DNA of 64,000 bases from Lacinutrix sp. WUR7. Its GTDB lineage: Bacteria > Bacteroidota > Bacteroidia > Flavobacteriales > Flavobacteriaceae. Every line of letters starts with the position of its first letter. Position 1 is the first letter of the stretch. Location: NCBI RefSeq assembly GCF_016864015.1, contig NZ_CP045067.1, forward strand, positions 2,019,001 to 2,083,000. Reading direction: 5' to 3'. Of the stretch, positions 16,769 to 28,500 are shown in pieces. The notes beneath the pieces are model-generated. The model was not told the DNA's origin. It was given only the letters and a program-made list of their open reading frames with translations, and did no database searches. Made by a program: the position numbers and the translations under genes.

Positions 16769-16799
16769 TTGCATTACGTGGAATTTCTTTCTAGATTTA
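16769..16799 (+). promoter_or_regulatory. Promoter of the beta-helix protein gene
   Basis: A -33 TTG (16769-16771) and a -7 TAGATTTA (16792-16799) with 20 bases between. The predicted start of transcription is near 16806, 37 bases before the ATG. Confidence 0.5.
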
Positions 16800-16842
16800 C
16801 CATCTTAATTAACCTACTTTGAATTATTAAATATTTTTCGTT

Positions 16843-18141
16843 ATGAAACATTTACCCAAAATCGTATCAATATTTCTTTTGTTTATTGGTAGTGCCCTTG
16901 CACAGCAAGAAAAAGGAATCATAGGCAATAACAATTGGTTAAGTTCTTGGACAGAATTTAGACCTGACCTTGTGGAATATAATGAGGCTAACGAAATTCT
17001 TACAGGAATTATTTCAACAGATACAAAATTACTAAAGCGAAATACCTATATGTTATTAGGTGATGTTTTTGTTACAGATGGTGCTGTGTTAACTATTGAG
17101 CCAGGTACTGTTATTATTGGTGATTTTAAAACCAAAGGATCTTTAACTATTACTAAAGGAGCTACCATAATCGCTAACGGTCTAGAAACAGATCCTATTA
17201 TTTTTACCTCCAATAGAAGTGTGAAAAAAGCTGGAGATTGGGGAGGGATAATTATTCTTGGAGATGCACCAATTAATACATACGGCAATGGCGCTTTAAC
17301 GGGCTACAATTTTGCGACAGATGCTTCTATAGATATTAGCTATGGAGGAGAAAATATAGAAAGTAATGCTGGAATTTTACGATATGTAAGAATAGAATAT
17401 GCAGGTAAAAGAACAAGAGACGGTGATAATTTTAATGCATTGCTATTAGCCGGTGTGGGTACCGAAACAACTATTGATAATGTGATGGTAAGCTATTCTG
17501 CAGGTAATTCGTTTGATGTATATGGAGGAGAACTATACTTAGAAAAATTGGTTTCCTATAAATCCAATCGTATCGACTATAACCTTAATTATGGAACGCA
17601 GTGTAATTTATTCAATTCGTTAGCAGTTCGATCTTCTTATGTTTCTAGTTCTAAAGGGTCCAGATGTCTCAATATTGCATCCTACGACAAAGGAGAGGAT
17701 GTTAGTTTTGTTAAACAGGAAACTGCAGTAACGGCATTAAATTTAACATTGGTGAATGTAAGTGATGATTTAGATTACGAAATTAAATTAAACCTTGTAA
17801 AGGAAGCTGTTTTTATAGGTAATGATGCATCTCTTAGTATGAAAGAGAGCGTAATATCTGGTTTTAGTCCTGCCGTTTTAATCGATAATAGCGTTCGTGT
17901 TAATAACGAAAATTTAAAGAAAATAATTTTTCAGAAAATGTATTTCAATAATTGTAACGGAAATATTTTTAAAGAGTACAATAATAACAATGAAGATTTA
18001 GAAAACTGGTATGGTAACAGTAGCTTTTTTAATGTGTATTCTAAAGGTCTTGATTCGGAAACATTTATTGATATTAAAAATGAAAATAGACTAGACTTTA
18101 GACTTCGTATTAATAAAATTCTTGCATCTAATATTGATTAG
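16843..18141 (+). CDS. Exported right-handed beta-helix protein
   Basis: A 432-residue protein with a signal peptide (KHLPKIVSIFLLFIGSALAQ). The middle is a ladder of short beta strands with turns, e.g. GDVFVTDGAVLTIEPGTVII, SLTITKGATIIANG, and GDWGGIIILGDAPIN, as in pectin-lyase-like solenoids common on Bacteroidota surfaces. No C-terminal T9SS signal and no obvious catalytic cluster are visible, so it may remain periplasmic or be an inactive binding scaffold. It lies just upstream of sprC on the same strand. A role in adhesin assembly or surface binding is inference. Confidence 0.65.
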   Translation: MKHLPKIVSIFLLFIGSALAQQEKGIIGNNNWLSSWTEFRPDLVEYNEANEILTGIISTDTKLLKRNTYMLLGDVFVTDGAVLTIEPGTVIIGDFKTKGSLTITKGATIIANGLETDPIIFTSNRSVKKAGDWGGIIILGDAPINTYGNGALTGYNFATDASIDISYGGENIESNAGILRYVRIEYAGKRTRDGDNFNALLLAGVGTETTIDNVMVSYSAGNSFDVYGGELYLEKLVSYKSNRIDYNLNYGTQCNLFNSLAVRSSYVSSSKGSRCLNIASYDKGEDVSFVKQETAVTALNLTLVNVSDDLDYEIKLNLVKEAVFIGNDASLSMKESVISGFSPAVLIDNSVRVNNENLKKIIFQKMYFNNCNGNIFKEYNNNNEDLENWYGNSSFFNVYSKGLDSETFIDIKNENRLDFRLRINKILASNID

Positions 18142-18200
18142 AATTCAACAATATAATATGGCCGTCTTAAATGCGGAAGCATGACGTTTAAATAAGCTTA

Positions 18201-18208
18201 TACTTTTG
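18201..18208 (+). promoter_or_regulatory. -7 promoter element before sprC
   Basis: TACTTTTG matches TAnnTTTG exactly. The implied start of transcription, near 18214, lies after the TTG codon at 18213, which supports translation from the ATG at 18234. No TTG at -33 was found. Confidence 0.45.
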
Positions 18209-18233
18209 GTATTTGTCTTTAATAAGTAAGTGT

Positions 18234-19694
18234 ATGATGAAAATTACTTTTATACGTAAATTATTTTTAGGATTATGCATTAGTGTTTTTTTAGTTTCTC
18301 AAAAAATAAATGCACAAATTGTAATTGGGACTCCAAATTTAGGATTCAGCCAAGCATGTGCAAATGCGTCTTTTAATTCCTATAATGTCAATTTTGTCTT
18401 TTCACATAGTGCTCCATTAGATGCATCCAATCAATTCAACATATTATTGTCCGATGCTAACGGTGATTTTACTAACGAAACCGTTATTATTCCAACGAAT
18501 GCAGGGACAATAACTTCTTCTCCTGCAGTTTTAAATTTTTTATTACCAACCAATCTCGCTGGTGAAGGATATAAAATAAAAATAAGAAGTACGGCTCCCG
18601 TTGCAACTAGCTCTAGATCTGTTGCATTTGCCGCATATTATAAAATTCAAGACGAACCATTTACCATTAATAATTTAATAGATACTGCGATTTTTTGTGT
18701 TGGCGGAAGCTATTTGTTAACCATTGATAATCCAGGAACAGGAACTAACGATTCGCCACTAAATTATCCTTCTTTATCCTTTAAATGGTATAAAGAAACT
18801 AGTATGACAACATCTGTTTTTGTTGCCGATGGCCCTAGTTTATCTGTAAATAGTCCTGGAACTTATTTTGTAGAAACCAATTATGGTTCTTGTACTTCTA
18901 GTTCCTATTCGAATAGAGTACAGGTTTCCGAAGCAACTTCAAGCATAAATGCTACAATTATCTCCAGCTTAGGTAATCCGTATTGCCCAAGTATTACACC
19001 AACCATTTTAAGTACAACAAATGGGGAAACGTATCAATGGTACCAGGATGGAAACCTTATTTCTGGAGCCACCAACCAAATATATGCAACTACAGAATCC
19101 GGATTATTTGAAGTTCGTGTAGATTTAGGTGGTTGTGTCGCAATGGGTAGTATCGATTTAATAAGCGAACAGTTTTCAAGTAGTATCAATGTTTTTGAGG
19201 AAAACACTATAGAATCAGACGAAACTTTAGAAGTTATTATCACTTCATCTGCAACAAATCCAGAATACCAATGGTTTTTTAATGATGTGCTTATTACAGA
19301 CGCTTTAGCAGATACTTATGAAGCTAGCCAAGAAGGAAATTATAAAGTAATCATTACCGAAACTACAGGTTGTCAAGCTTCAAAAGAATACCATTTTACT
19401 GTAATTCAAGCAGAAGACCCATTTCCAGATGTTGCCAAAATTCCAAATTTAGTTAGTCCTAATGGGGATGGAGCAAACGATACTTGGGTAATTCCAAATG
19501 CATATGTAAGTGGTACAAATACCGAAATAGTTATCATGGATTCCTACGGAAAAATAGTTTTTAAAACCAAGGACTATCAAAATAATTGGCCAGAAAGTGA
19601 ATTGCCTTTTAATGCCGTAAATGCCGTGTATTATTATGTGATTATGACAGAAGATAAAAACACGAAAAACGGATCTATAACAATAGTTAAATAG
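18234..19694 (+). CDS. sprC: SprC-like exported protein with gliding-type (type B) T9SS C-terminal domain
   Basis: Exported 486-residue protein. The signal peptide is KITFIRKLFLGLCISVFLVS (read in part), cleaved at NAQ. Several Ig-like modules with paired Cys and YQWYQDG / YQWFFND patterns follow. It ends in a CHU_C/type B sorting domain starting IPNLVSPNGDGANDTW, with IVIMDSYGKIVFK and YYYVIMTE. In F. johnsoniae sprC lies directly ahead of sprD-sprB-sprF and is needed for normal SprB function, and the order here is the same. The frame can be extended to a TTG at 18213, but that codon lies before the predicted transcription start. The next gene starts one base after the stop. Confidence 0.8.
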   Translation: MMKITFIRKLFLGLCISVFLVSQKINAQIVIGTPNLGFSQACANASFNSYNVNFVFSHSAPLDASNQFNILLSDANGDFTNETVIIPTNAGTITSSPAVLNFLLPTNLAGEGYKIKIRSTAPVATSSRSVAFAAYYKIQDEPFTINNLIDTAIFCVGGSYLLTIDNPGTGTNDSPLNYPSLSFKWYKETSMTTSVFVADGPSLSVNSPGTYFVETNYGSCTSSSYSNRVQVSEATSSINATIISSLGNPYCPSITPTILSTTNGETYQWYQDGNLISGATNQIYATTESGLFEVRVDLGGCVAMGSIDLISEQFSSSINVFEENTIESDETLEVIITSSATNPEYQWFFNDVLITDALADTYEASQEGNYKVIITETTGCQASKEYHFTVIQAEDPFPDVAKIPNLVSPNGDGANDTWVIPNAYVSGTNTEIVIMDSYGKIVFKTKDYQNNWPESELPFNAVNAVYYYVIMTEDKNTKNGSITIVK

Positions 19695-19695
19695 T

Positions 19696-22482
19696 ATGAA
19701 GAAAACATTACTCGTAATAGCTTTATTTTTTGGTATCACTCAGTGCTTCTTTGGACAAGAAGAAGATGGGGTGATTTCGCTAGCTATACCTGTAAGAAAT
19801 TCATTGAAATTTAATAGATTTAATATTAACCCAACTTTTAGTTTTGTAAGAGAGCAAAACAAATATATAAGTATCAATAATAAAAGAGAGTGGGTGCAAT
19901 TTGAAGATGCTCCGCAAACCTATTTATTAAGTTATTCTGGTAGATTTAGAGAGAATATAGGGGTTGGTATTGGCTTCTTTCAACAAAATTACGGCGTTTT
20001 AACTTCCTATGGCGGAATTTTAAACCTAGCCTACAATGCCATGCTACAACCAGATAGTAATTTAACTTTCGGATTGAATATTGGCTTTTATCAAAGTGGT
20101 ATCAATGAAGGTAAAGTGGTTACCAATGTGGCAGATCCTTCTTTAGAAAATATACCATCCAATTCTATTTTAAGTGTTAGTCCTGGAATTAATTACGGAA
20201 CGGTATTTTTTGATTTCGGACTTTCCGTAAATAATCTAGTACAGTACAATTTTAAAACATCACAACTTCTTAAAGAAGATCCGCAACAAGTTATTCAGGC
20301 ACATATTATGTATACCGGATATATGAGTAGTTATGGTTTTCTAGATGAAAGTAAATTTTCTGGTATTATAAAATCGGAATTTAAAAAAGACAAAACAGTG
20401 CTTTCCGGATTAGCAATGCTTACAGTACCTAAAGGGATTTGGGGACAAGTTGGTTATAATACACAATATGGTATTTCAGGCGGTATCGGACTTAATATCA
20501 CTTCACAAATAGCTATTGAATATAACTATGAGAAAGCTATTGGCGATCTTTCTGCTTTTGGTTCTTCACATGATATTACGTTGGCATATAAATTTAAAAA
20601 CACAAATAATTTTTATTATAGTGGAGATGATGAAGAGGAAACGATGCTTTTCAAAAAGAAGAAAAGAAGAGTGGTTTCTTCAAAACCAAAAGTAGATTTA
20701 GAAGCTAGAGCGATAATTGCTAAAGAAAAAGCAGATGCTAGAGCCTTAGCGCAAGCCAAAATTAAGGAAAAAGCAGATGCAAGAGCAGCAGCAAAAGCAG
20801 CAGCGACGGAAAACAGAAGATTAACAGAAGAAACAACAATACCAACGGTCGAAGAAGTAGAAGAAGAAAGCGTAATAGCAGATACTGAACTTCAAGCAAA
20901 AGCACAAGCCGATGAAGAAGCAAGACTAGCAGCAGAAGCAGCAGCAAAATCTCAAGCAGACGAAGAAGCAAGACTAGCAGCAGAAGCAGCAACAAAAGCA
21001 CAAGCAGAGGAAGACGCAAGACTAGCAGCAGAAGCAGCAGCAAAATCTCAAGCAGACGAAGAAGCAAGACTAGCAGCAGAAGCAGCAACAAAAGCACAAG
21101 CAGCGGAAAACGCAAGATTAGCAGCAGAAGCAGCAACACAAGCACAAGCCGATGAAGAAGCAAGACTAGCGGCAGAAGCAGCAACAAAAGCACAAGTAGA
21201 GGAAGAAGCAAGGTTAGCAGCAGAAGCAGCAACAAAAGCCCAAGCAGAGGAAGACGCAAGATTAGCGGCAGAAGCAGCAACGCAAGCACAAGCAGAGGAA
21301 GACGCAAGATTAGCGGCAGAAGCAACAGCCCAAGCACAAGCGGATGAAGACGCAAGACTAGCGGCAGAAGCAGCAGCGCAAGCACAAGCAGATGAAGACG
21401 CAAGATTAGCGGCAGAAGCAACAGCCCAAGCACAAGCGGATGAAGATGCAAGGTTAGCAGCGGAAGCAGCAGCACAAACACAAGCAGATGAAGACGCTAG
21501 GTTAGCGGCAGAAGCAGCAGCACAAACACAAGCCGATGAAGACGCAAGGTTAGCAGCAGAAGCAGATAAAGCTTTAGAGAAAGAAGCATCTTTATCAGAA
21601 ATAACACAGAAAGATGTGATAGCAAAAGAGATGTTTGCAATTACAGAATCGGCAAAAATATCTAAAGAAAAGCAGGATGCATTGTTAGCGAAATTAAATG
21701 AAGCAGTTGCAAGTAAAGATAAAGACCTTAAAGACTTAAAAGAAGAAAATGATTTGAGTGAAAAAGGAATTTATTCAGAACCTAAACCATTTAAAAGTAT
21801 TGCTGCAGAAAATCGAATGCTAGAATCCTTAAAAACAGAAGTAGATCAAGTTATTCAAGAGCGTGGTGAAGAAATAGTAGCATTAGAAAACCTGTATAAT
21901 AATAGGCTTAAAGATGTTTCCAATAAAAAGGATGAAACGAATCAATATTATTTAAATGCAATTCAAACTTTAAAGGAAGAGCAATTACAATCTAAAAGAG
22001 CGAAAGAACAATTAGTATCTACTTTAGAAAGTATTAAGATTGCTACCGATTTTGAACGTAAACGAAGAATTAAACGTGCCGTTTATGATAATGAGAAAGA
22101 TCGTTATTTAAAGGATAAAGCAACTTTAGAAAGCATTATAGAAAATACACCTTTAAGTAATGAACCTATTACGGAAGAAGATTTTGATTTTGGAGAAGCA
22201 CAAAGTGCAACGGTACAAATCTTAAAAGGTATGCAAAATATAGAAGAAGGATATTATATAATAATAGCAGTACATAGTGACAAAGAAAAAAGAGATGACT
22301 TTATAGAAAAAGTAGTCTCTACAGGACAATCTAATATTAATTTCTTCTTTGATGTAAATACCAATAAATACTTTATTTATTATGAGAAATTTGATTACGT
22401 AGAGGAAGCTATGCGAGCTTTAGAAGCTAAAGGTAGCAAACCTTATAATGGCAAAATGTCTGTTATTAAAATAGAAAATTGA
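19696..22482 (+). CDS. sprD: SprD-like protein: PorP/SprF-type barrel, Ala-rich helix repeats, SPOR-like end
   Basis: A 928-residue protein of the gliding adhesin locus. After a signal peptide (residues 1-20), residues about 25-310 resemble the PorP/SprF outer-membrane family (NINPTFSFV..., FGLNIGFYQSGIN, YKFKNTNNFYY). Residues 405-628 are 14 tandem copies of a 16-residue unit related to ADEEARLAAEAAAKAQ, a charged alpha-helical rod. A further coiled coil leads to a C-terminal SPOR-like segment (EEGYYIIIAVHSDKEKRDDF ... YFIYYEKF). The layout would tie an outer-membrane barrel to the periplasm or cell wall by a long helix. Position between sprC and sprB supports SprD. The 48-bp DNA repeats could vary in number between strains. 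Confidence 0.8.
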   Translation: MKKTLLVIALFFGITQCFFGQEEDGVISLAIPVRNSLKFNRFNINPTFSFVREQNKYISINNKREWVQFEDAPQTYLLSYSGRFRENIGVGIGFFQQNYGVLTSYGGILNLAYNAMLQPDSNLTFGLNIGFYQSGINEGKVVTNVADPSLENIPSNSILSVSPGINYGTVFFDFGLSVNNLVQYNFKTSQLLKEDPQQVIQAHIMYTGYMSSYGFLDESKFSGIIKSEFKKDKTVLSGLAMLTVPKGIWGQVGYNTQYGISGGIGLNITSQIAIEYNYEKAIGDLSAFGSSHDITLAYKFKNTNNFYYSGDDEEETMLFKKKKRRVVSSKPKVDLEARAIIAKEKADARALAQAKIKEKADARAAAKAAATENRRLTEETTIPTVEEVEEESVIADTELQAKAQADEEARLAAEAAAKSQADEEARLAAEAATKAQAEEDARLAAEAAAKSQADEEARLAAEAATKAQAAENARLAAEAATQAQADEEARLAAEAATKAQVEEEARLAAEAATKAQAEEDARLAAEAATQAQAEEDARLAAEATAQAQADEDARLAAEAAAQAQADEDARLAAEATAQAQADEDARLAAEAAAQTQADEDARLAAEAAAQTQADEDARLAAEADKALEKEASLSEITQKDVIAKEMFAITESAKISKEKQDALLAKLNEAVASKDKDLKDLKEENDLSEKGIYSEPKPFKSIAAENRMLESLKTEVDQVIQERGEEIVALENLYNNRLKDVSNKKDETNQYYLNAIQTLKEEQLQSKRAKEQLVSTLESIKIATDFERKRRIKRAVYDNEKDRYLKDKATLESIIENTPLSNEPITEEDFDFGEAQSATVQILKGMQNIEEGYYIIIAVHSDKEKRDDFIEKVVSTGQSNINFFFDVNTNKYFIYYEKFDYVEEAMRALEAKGSKPYNGKMSVIKIEN
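20908..21579 (+). repeat. Fourteen tandem 48-bp repeats in sprD
   Basis: Each unit encodes 16 residues around A-R-L-A-A-E-A, with variation mainly at the D/E/N and K/Q positions. Fourteen units fill exactly 672 bases. The last one diverges into DKALE. The strand is biased to GCA/GAA codons, which creates a false 239-residue Leu-rich frame on the other strand. Confidence 0.92.
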
Positions 22483-22551
22483 TGAAAATTTGAAGTAAAA
22501 AATAATATTTAATCCATCCCCCAAATGGCTTAAATGTATGAAAAATATAGC

Positions 22552-25500
22552 ATGAAAAAACCTACTTTTTTTAAGATTGGAATAGTAATTATATTACTAA
22601 CAACTAGCCTGCAGTCTATCGCTCAGAATTATGTCCCATTTACACCTAGATTTAACCAAGACCTAAAAGGAGATATTCGGTTGATTGGGAATAATATATT
22701 AGGCCCAGACAATAATGCTTTCAATAATGATAATGTGTATAATCACAATGTGGATATGCAGTATATTGATATTGATGGAGATCCTTCAACATTCAATTCT
22801 ACAAGTGCAGATTTAGAAATTCCGAATCCTGGTTGCTATAGAATTATACATGCAGGTTTGTATTGGGGAGCAGTTACAAATGGAACAGATCCAATTACAA
22901 ATGTCAAATTTAAAGGTCCCGAAGGAGGTTATAATGATGTTGTTGGAACGCCAATTTATAGTGCCGGAGGAGTCGCAACGGGTGATAGTTATCCGTATTC
23001 TTGTTATGCAGATGTAACAAGTATAGTTAATGGTTTTACAAATAATCTAGGTACCTATACAATAGGTAATGTTTCTACAGCACAGGGAGAAACATCCGAT
23101 TTCACACCTTATAACGGAACTGGATATTCTGCAGGTTGGTCTTTATTTATCGTTTTTGAAGATCCAACTTTACCAGGAAAATCGATTACTAGTTTTGATG
23201 GTTTTAGTGCCATCAGTTTTGCCGATAACCCTAATTTAGATATTCCTGTTTCTGGTTTTAGAACCGTACCAGCACCTATACCTGTAAGAGCAAACTTTGC
23301 ATTTGCAGCTTTAGAAGGAGATAAACCAATTCAAGGAGATAGGTTAAGAATTAATGGCGTAAACATGTCTACGGTAGATCGTCTTGCCAATAACTTTTTT
23401 GATAGTTCTGTAACGCAACTTAACGCAACTCCTGTAATGAATAGAAATCCTAACAGTACAAACACTTTAGGTTTTGATACAGGAATTATGGCGGTTCCCA
23501 ATCCTGGGAATTCTGTTATCACAAATGATTCTAATAATGCAACTATTAGTTTGGCAACACAAGGAGATACTTACTTTGTGTATCTTTCTGCTATAGCTGT
23601 AGAGATTATAGAACCTAATATTGTTCTTACTAAAATTGTACTCGATGAATTTGGAGCCGATATTGGTGGACAAATGGTTGCTTTAGGACAGCCTTTAACC
23701 TATGTTATTGGTTTTCAGAATACAGGAAATGATGATGCTGGAAATTTAATTATTAAAGATATACTTCCTATTAATACCATTTTTGATTATCCAACTGGTT
23801 TAGAATTACCTCCAGGTGTTTCCATTGTCAGTTATGATCCTATTTCGCGAGAAATTATCTTTAGTGTAGCTAATTCCTATGTTGAACAAGGGTATCCTGT
23901 TTCCGAAATTCGAATAAATGTAAATGTTGTTGAAAACTGTAATGAAATTGATGATGCTTGTTCTAATATTATTAATAATCAGGCTTTTGCAACCTATACA
24001 GGTATTACTAATTCTAATTATGAAATTACAGATGATCCTAGTGTAAATAGTAATACAGGATGTTTATTAACGCCGCAAGCTACTAATTTTCTTGCCGATT
24101 TAAACGATTGTATATTTACACAAAATGAAGTGCTTTGTGGAGAAACGGTACAGTTAACTGCAGCTGATGGTTATGATACCTATTCTTGGTCTACAAGTCC
24201 TACAGGTACGCCTGTAATAGGTACAACGCAAACAATTACAGTGACCAATGTTGGTACGTATTATGTGCATAATGCCGCAGTAGCTCCTTGTCAATCTATA
24301 GATCAAATATTTACAGTTACGCCGTATGGTGCTTCTATTACAAATCCTGTAATTCCGTATGCGGATGAAGTTGTTACTTGTCCGAATGATGGAAAATTAC
24401 TGCCTAATATATTCTTATGTGGTGCTAATGATTTTGTGTTTATTGAAACAAATATTGCAGATGCATCTACGATTATTTGGGAACAATTAGACGAAGCAAG
24501 TTGTGCGCCAGTTTCTGATACCGATTGTGCCAATGAAAATACTTCTTGTACTTGGACGCAAGTTGGAACAGGGCCAGACTTTTTAGCGAATACTTCCGGA
24601 CAATTTAGGTTAACTTTAAACTATGATGGTGGATGTTTTAACCGATTTTATTTTAATGTATATCAGAATATTTTAATTCCGACGGTTAATGCTCGTGATA
24701 TTATTTGTACCACTCCTGGTCAAATTACAGTTGGTGGTGTTCCTTCCGGATATGAATATAGCATAGATGGAACAAATTTCCAGGCTAGTAATATTTTCTC
24801 CGTTACTGTTGCAGGTATTTATACAATCTATATTAGACAAACAGGAGTAACTACAAATCCTTGTATTTTTACCGTTCCAGATATTCAAATTAGAGAAAGA
24901 GATTTTACGGTTTCTACAAACGTGACACAACCACTTTGTCATGGCGATAAAGGAAGTATTCAATTGGTTGCAAATGATGTTAGACCACAATATTTTTTCA
25001 CCATCCATAATGGCGCTACACTTGTAAATAGTGTTGGTCCGATTACGGAAAACAATTATGCATTTAATAATTTAAATCCTGGTACTTATACTGTTTTAGT
25101 AGAAACGGAAGACGGATGTACCTATACAGAAGATATTACCATTTCTGAACCTCCATTATTAACAGTTACCGCAGCTATTACTAGTCCGTTAACCTGTGCC
25201 GATGGTGAAATTACAGTATATCCGCAAGGCGGAACACCTCCTTATTTCTATTATATAAATAGTACAACAGATTTTCAAACGGTACCAGAAATAGTGGTAA
25301 CCGCTGGAGGTACTTATGATATTACCGTATTAGATGCTAACAACTGTAGTGCTAGTACGACTATTGAAATAGTAGATATCCCTGCTCCAGAATATACGAT
25401 TAGCCAAACAGATGTTTTATGTTATAATGATACTACTGGCGAAATTCAAATTAATGTTACCAATGCAAATGGATATACTTTAGAATATAGTATAGACAAC

Positions 25501-28500
25501 GGAACAACTTTTACTTCCAGTTCTACTTTTACAAATCTAAATGGTGGTAATTATGAAGTCATAATTAAATACACGCTTGGAGCATCGGAATGTTTTACAA
25601 CCGTAGAAACGATTATCATAAACCAACCAGATGAAGCTTTAACAGCTACGGTAGGAATCTCTGCACTTGCAGGTTGTGGCCCATCGGGAGAAGGGACGAT
25701 TAGAATTACCAATCCGCAAGGAGGAACACCATTCCCTGGTCCGAATTTTTATGAATACAGTTTTGATAACCAAGCTACATGGACCACATCTAATGAAGCA
25801 TTTGTAAATCCGGGAACGTACACCGTTTACATTCGTGATGCTAATGGCTGTGTTTTTGTTATGCAGGATACCATTTTAGATCAGGAACCTCCTGCGCCAA
25901 CGATTGAAGTTGGTGATACTATTTTTAATTGTGATGGTTCAGGGAATGCAACGGTAACGGTAACTAATAATGGAGGAACTACTTATGCATACGATTATTA
26001 CTTAGATGGTACACTTAATTCAAATACAACAGATCCTCAAACATTTGTAAATGTACCTTCAGGATCGCACACGATTAGTGTAGAGTACACTTTATTAACG
26101 GTACCAACATTTAGTAATTTACTTTATGAGACATTCGGTTATGGTGAAGACACTACTTCTCCTGGAATTAACCCAACCTACTACTGTTTTGAACAGCAGG
26201 TAGCAGCAACACAATGTGGTAACACTCCAAATATCGATGATGGAGAATATACCGTTACTTCTAATATCGAATTTCCTTTTTGGTCATGGGTAAATCCAAC
26301 AGACTATACTCCTGCTACAAATCCTGTAACTCCAAACGGAAGATATATGGTTGTTAATATTGGAGCAACAATACCAGCATCTGAAGTTTTATACGAAAAG
26401 CAAATAAATGATATTATACCTAATCAACCAATACAAGTAGAATTTGCTGCAATGAATTTACTTAGAACTGGTATTGGTGAATTCGATCCTGATTTAAGAG
26501 TGGCACTAGTAGATGCTTCAGGCACAGAAATAGATTTCTATAATACTGGAAATATTCCTAAAACAGAAAATTGGATTGAATATCCTACTACTCCAATAAC
26601 TTTAGATCCAGGAGCAAACACAAGTTTAAAATTCATTTTAAGATCTAATGTTCAACAAGTTACTGGTAATGATGTTGCAGTAGACGATTTGAAAGTGTTT
26701 CAACTTCCTGTTGCTTGTACTAATCTTGTAGATTTTCCTTTTGTTATTCCTTCTGGAAATGCCTTTACTGCAGATATTACAGGAACTTCCATGATAAGCT
26801 GTTCTGGTAATGCAGATGGTGAAATTACAATCGCGGTACAAAATTTTGATCCTATTTTAGGTTTTCAGTATTCCATAGATAATGGTGTAACTTGGATAAC
26901 CGAAACAACATCTCCGCAAACGATTACCGGATTAACAGATACAACGTATAATATTCAAATACGTTATGAGGATGCAGCAGATACTTGTGTTTTTGACTTT
27001 ACAGAAACAATTACCTCAGCAAACCCATTAACTATTAATGTTTCTAATACAGAAGTAAATTGTGTGGATGGCGCAACCATTACAGCTACTGCAACAGAAG
27101 GAACGCCTGGGTATTCTTTTCAATTGATTGATACGGTTTCTCCTTTTACAGTAACCGATTTTCAAAATGGTACTTTAACAGATGTAGCTCCAGGAACGTA
27201 TACAGTAGAAGCGACAGATGCTTCCGGTTGTACAGCATCGACAACACTTACGTTAGTTGCAGCTCTAGCACCAACGGCAGTAATAAGTACCACATCTAAT
27301 TTCTGTTATGATCCTATAAATGGAGCAACACTAGAAGTTACTGCTTCTGGAGGTGTAGCACCATATCAATATAATATCAATGGAGGGGCATTTCAAAATG
27401 ACAATATTTTCAATAGTTTAACACCTGGAACGTACACCATAATAGTAAGAGATACTTTTGGATGTGAGGTGACTTTACCTGCGGAAACTATAGAGCCTCA
27501 ATTAATATTAAGTACTATAATAACAAAAGATTTAGACTGTACAACGTCTCCGGATGCTGTAATCACAGGAACTATATCTGGTGGTACTGCGCCATTTACG
27601 TATGCAGTATCTGAAAACGGAGGAACATACACTGCATTAGGAACTACTGGTACACCATTTACTTATCCAGCGGCAACAGCAGGAACGTATCAATTTGAAG
27701 TGACAGATGCACAAGGTTGTATTGCAATATCGGAAGTCAATACTGTGGACGCTATTTCAACGCCTACAGGAACCGCTAACGGTGTAGATCCAATTTGTTT
27801 TAATGATGCAAATGGAGAAGTTCAATTGTTTGCGGCAGATGGTTCTGGAGGATATACTTTCAGTTTTAATGGAGGTGCTTTTTCAACTACTTCTTTCTAT
27901 GATGCTCTAGATGCAAATACCACTACAGCTACAACTACAGAATATACCTATCAAATACAAGATAGTAATAACTGTCTATCTCCTATATATACGATTACTT
28001 TAAATAATCCGACAGCGGTTGTTGCAACTGCTACTTTATCGAATAACACTAATTGTAGTACTACCACAGATATTACGGTAACGGCTTCTGGTGGTGCTGG
28101 TAATTATAGCTATAGTTTTAATGGGAATGCAACTTATACTGCTACAAACGTATTAACAGTAACCAATACAATTACAGCGCAAACCATAACGTTTTCGGTA
28201 AGAGATGCTAATGGTTGTATTGATACGGAAACTATTGAGGTTCCACCATTCCATCCTTTATCAGGAATGACTTTTGTGGATTCTAATACCATTACTTGTA
28301 ATGCTGCCACTACAGATGTGACTGTAACTGCTACAAATGGAATGGCTACATTTTTATACGAAATTACTGCTCCAGCAGCAGCAACTTCTAATACTTCTGG
28401 TGCAACAAGTGGAGTCTTTACCAATGTTAGTCCTGGAGATTATACCTTCCAAATAACAGATGGTAATGGTTGTACAACTACTGCTTCCCATACCATTGCA

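Noticed and set aside
16574-16774. 66-residue minus-strand frame
   Set aside because: Basic low-complexity sequence overlapping a terminator hairpin; no sign of coding.
20762-21481. 239-residue Leu-rich frame on the minus strand
   Set aside because: It is the antisense of the 48-bp Ala/Glu repeats of sprD; the low-complexity LLL pattern is a by-product of codon bias.
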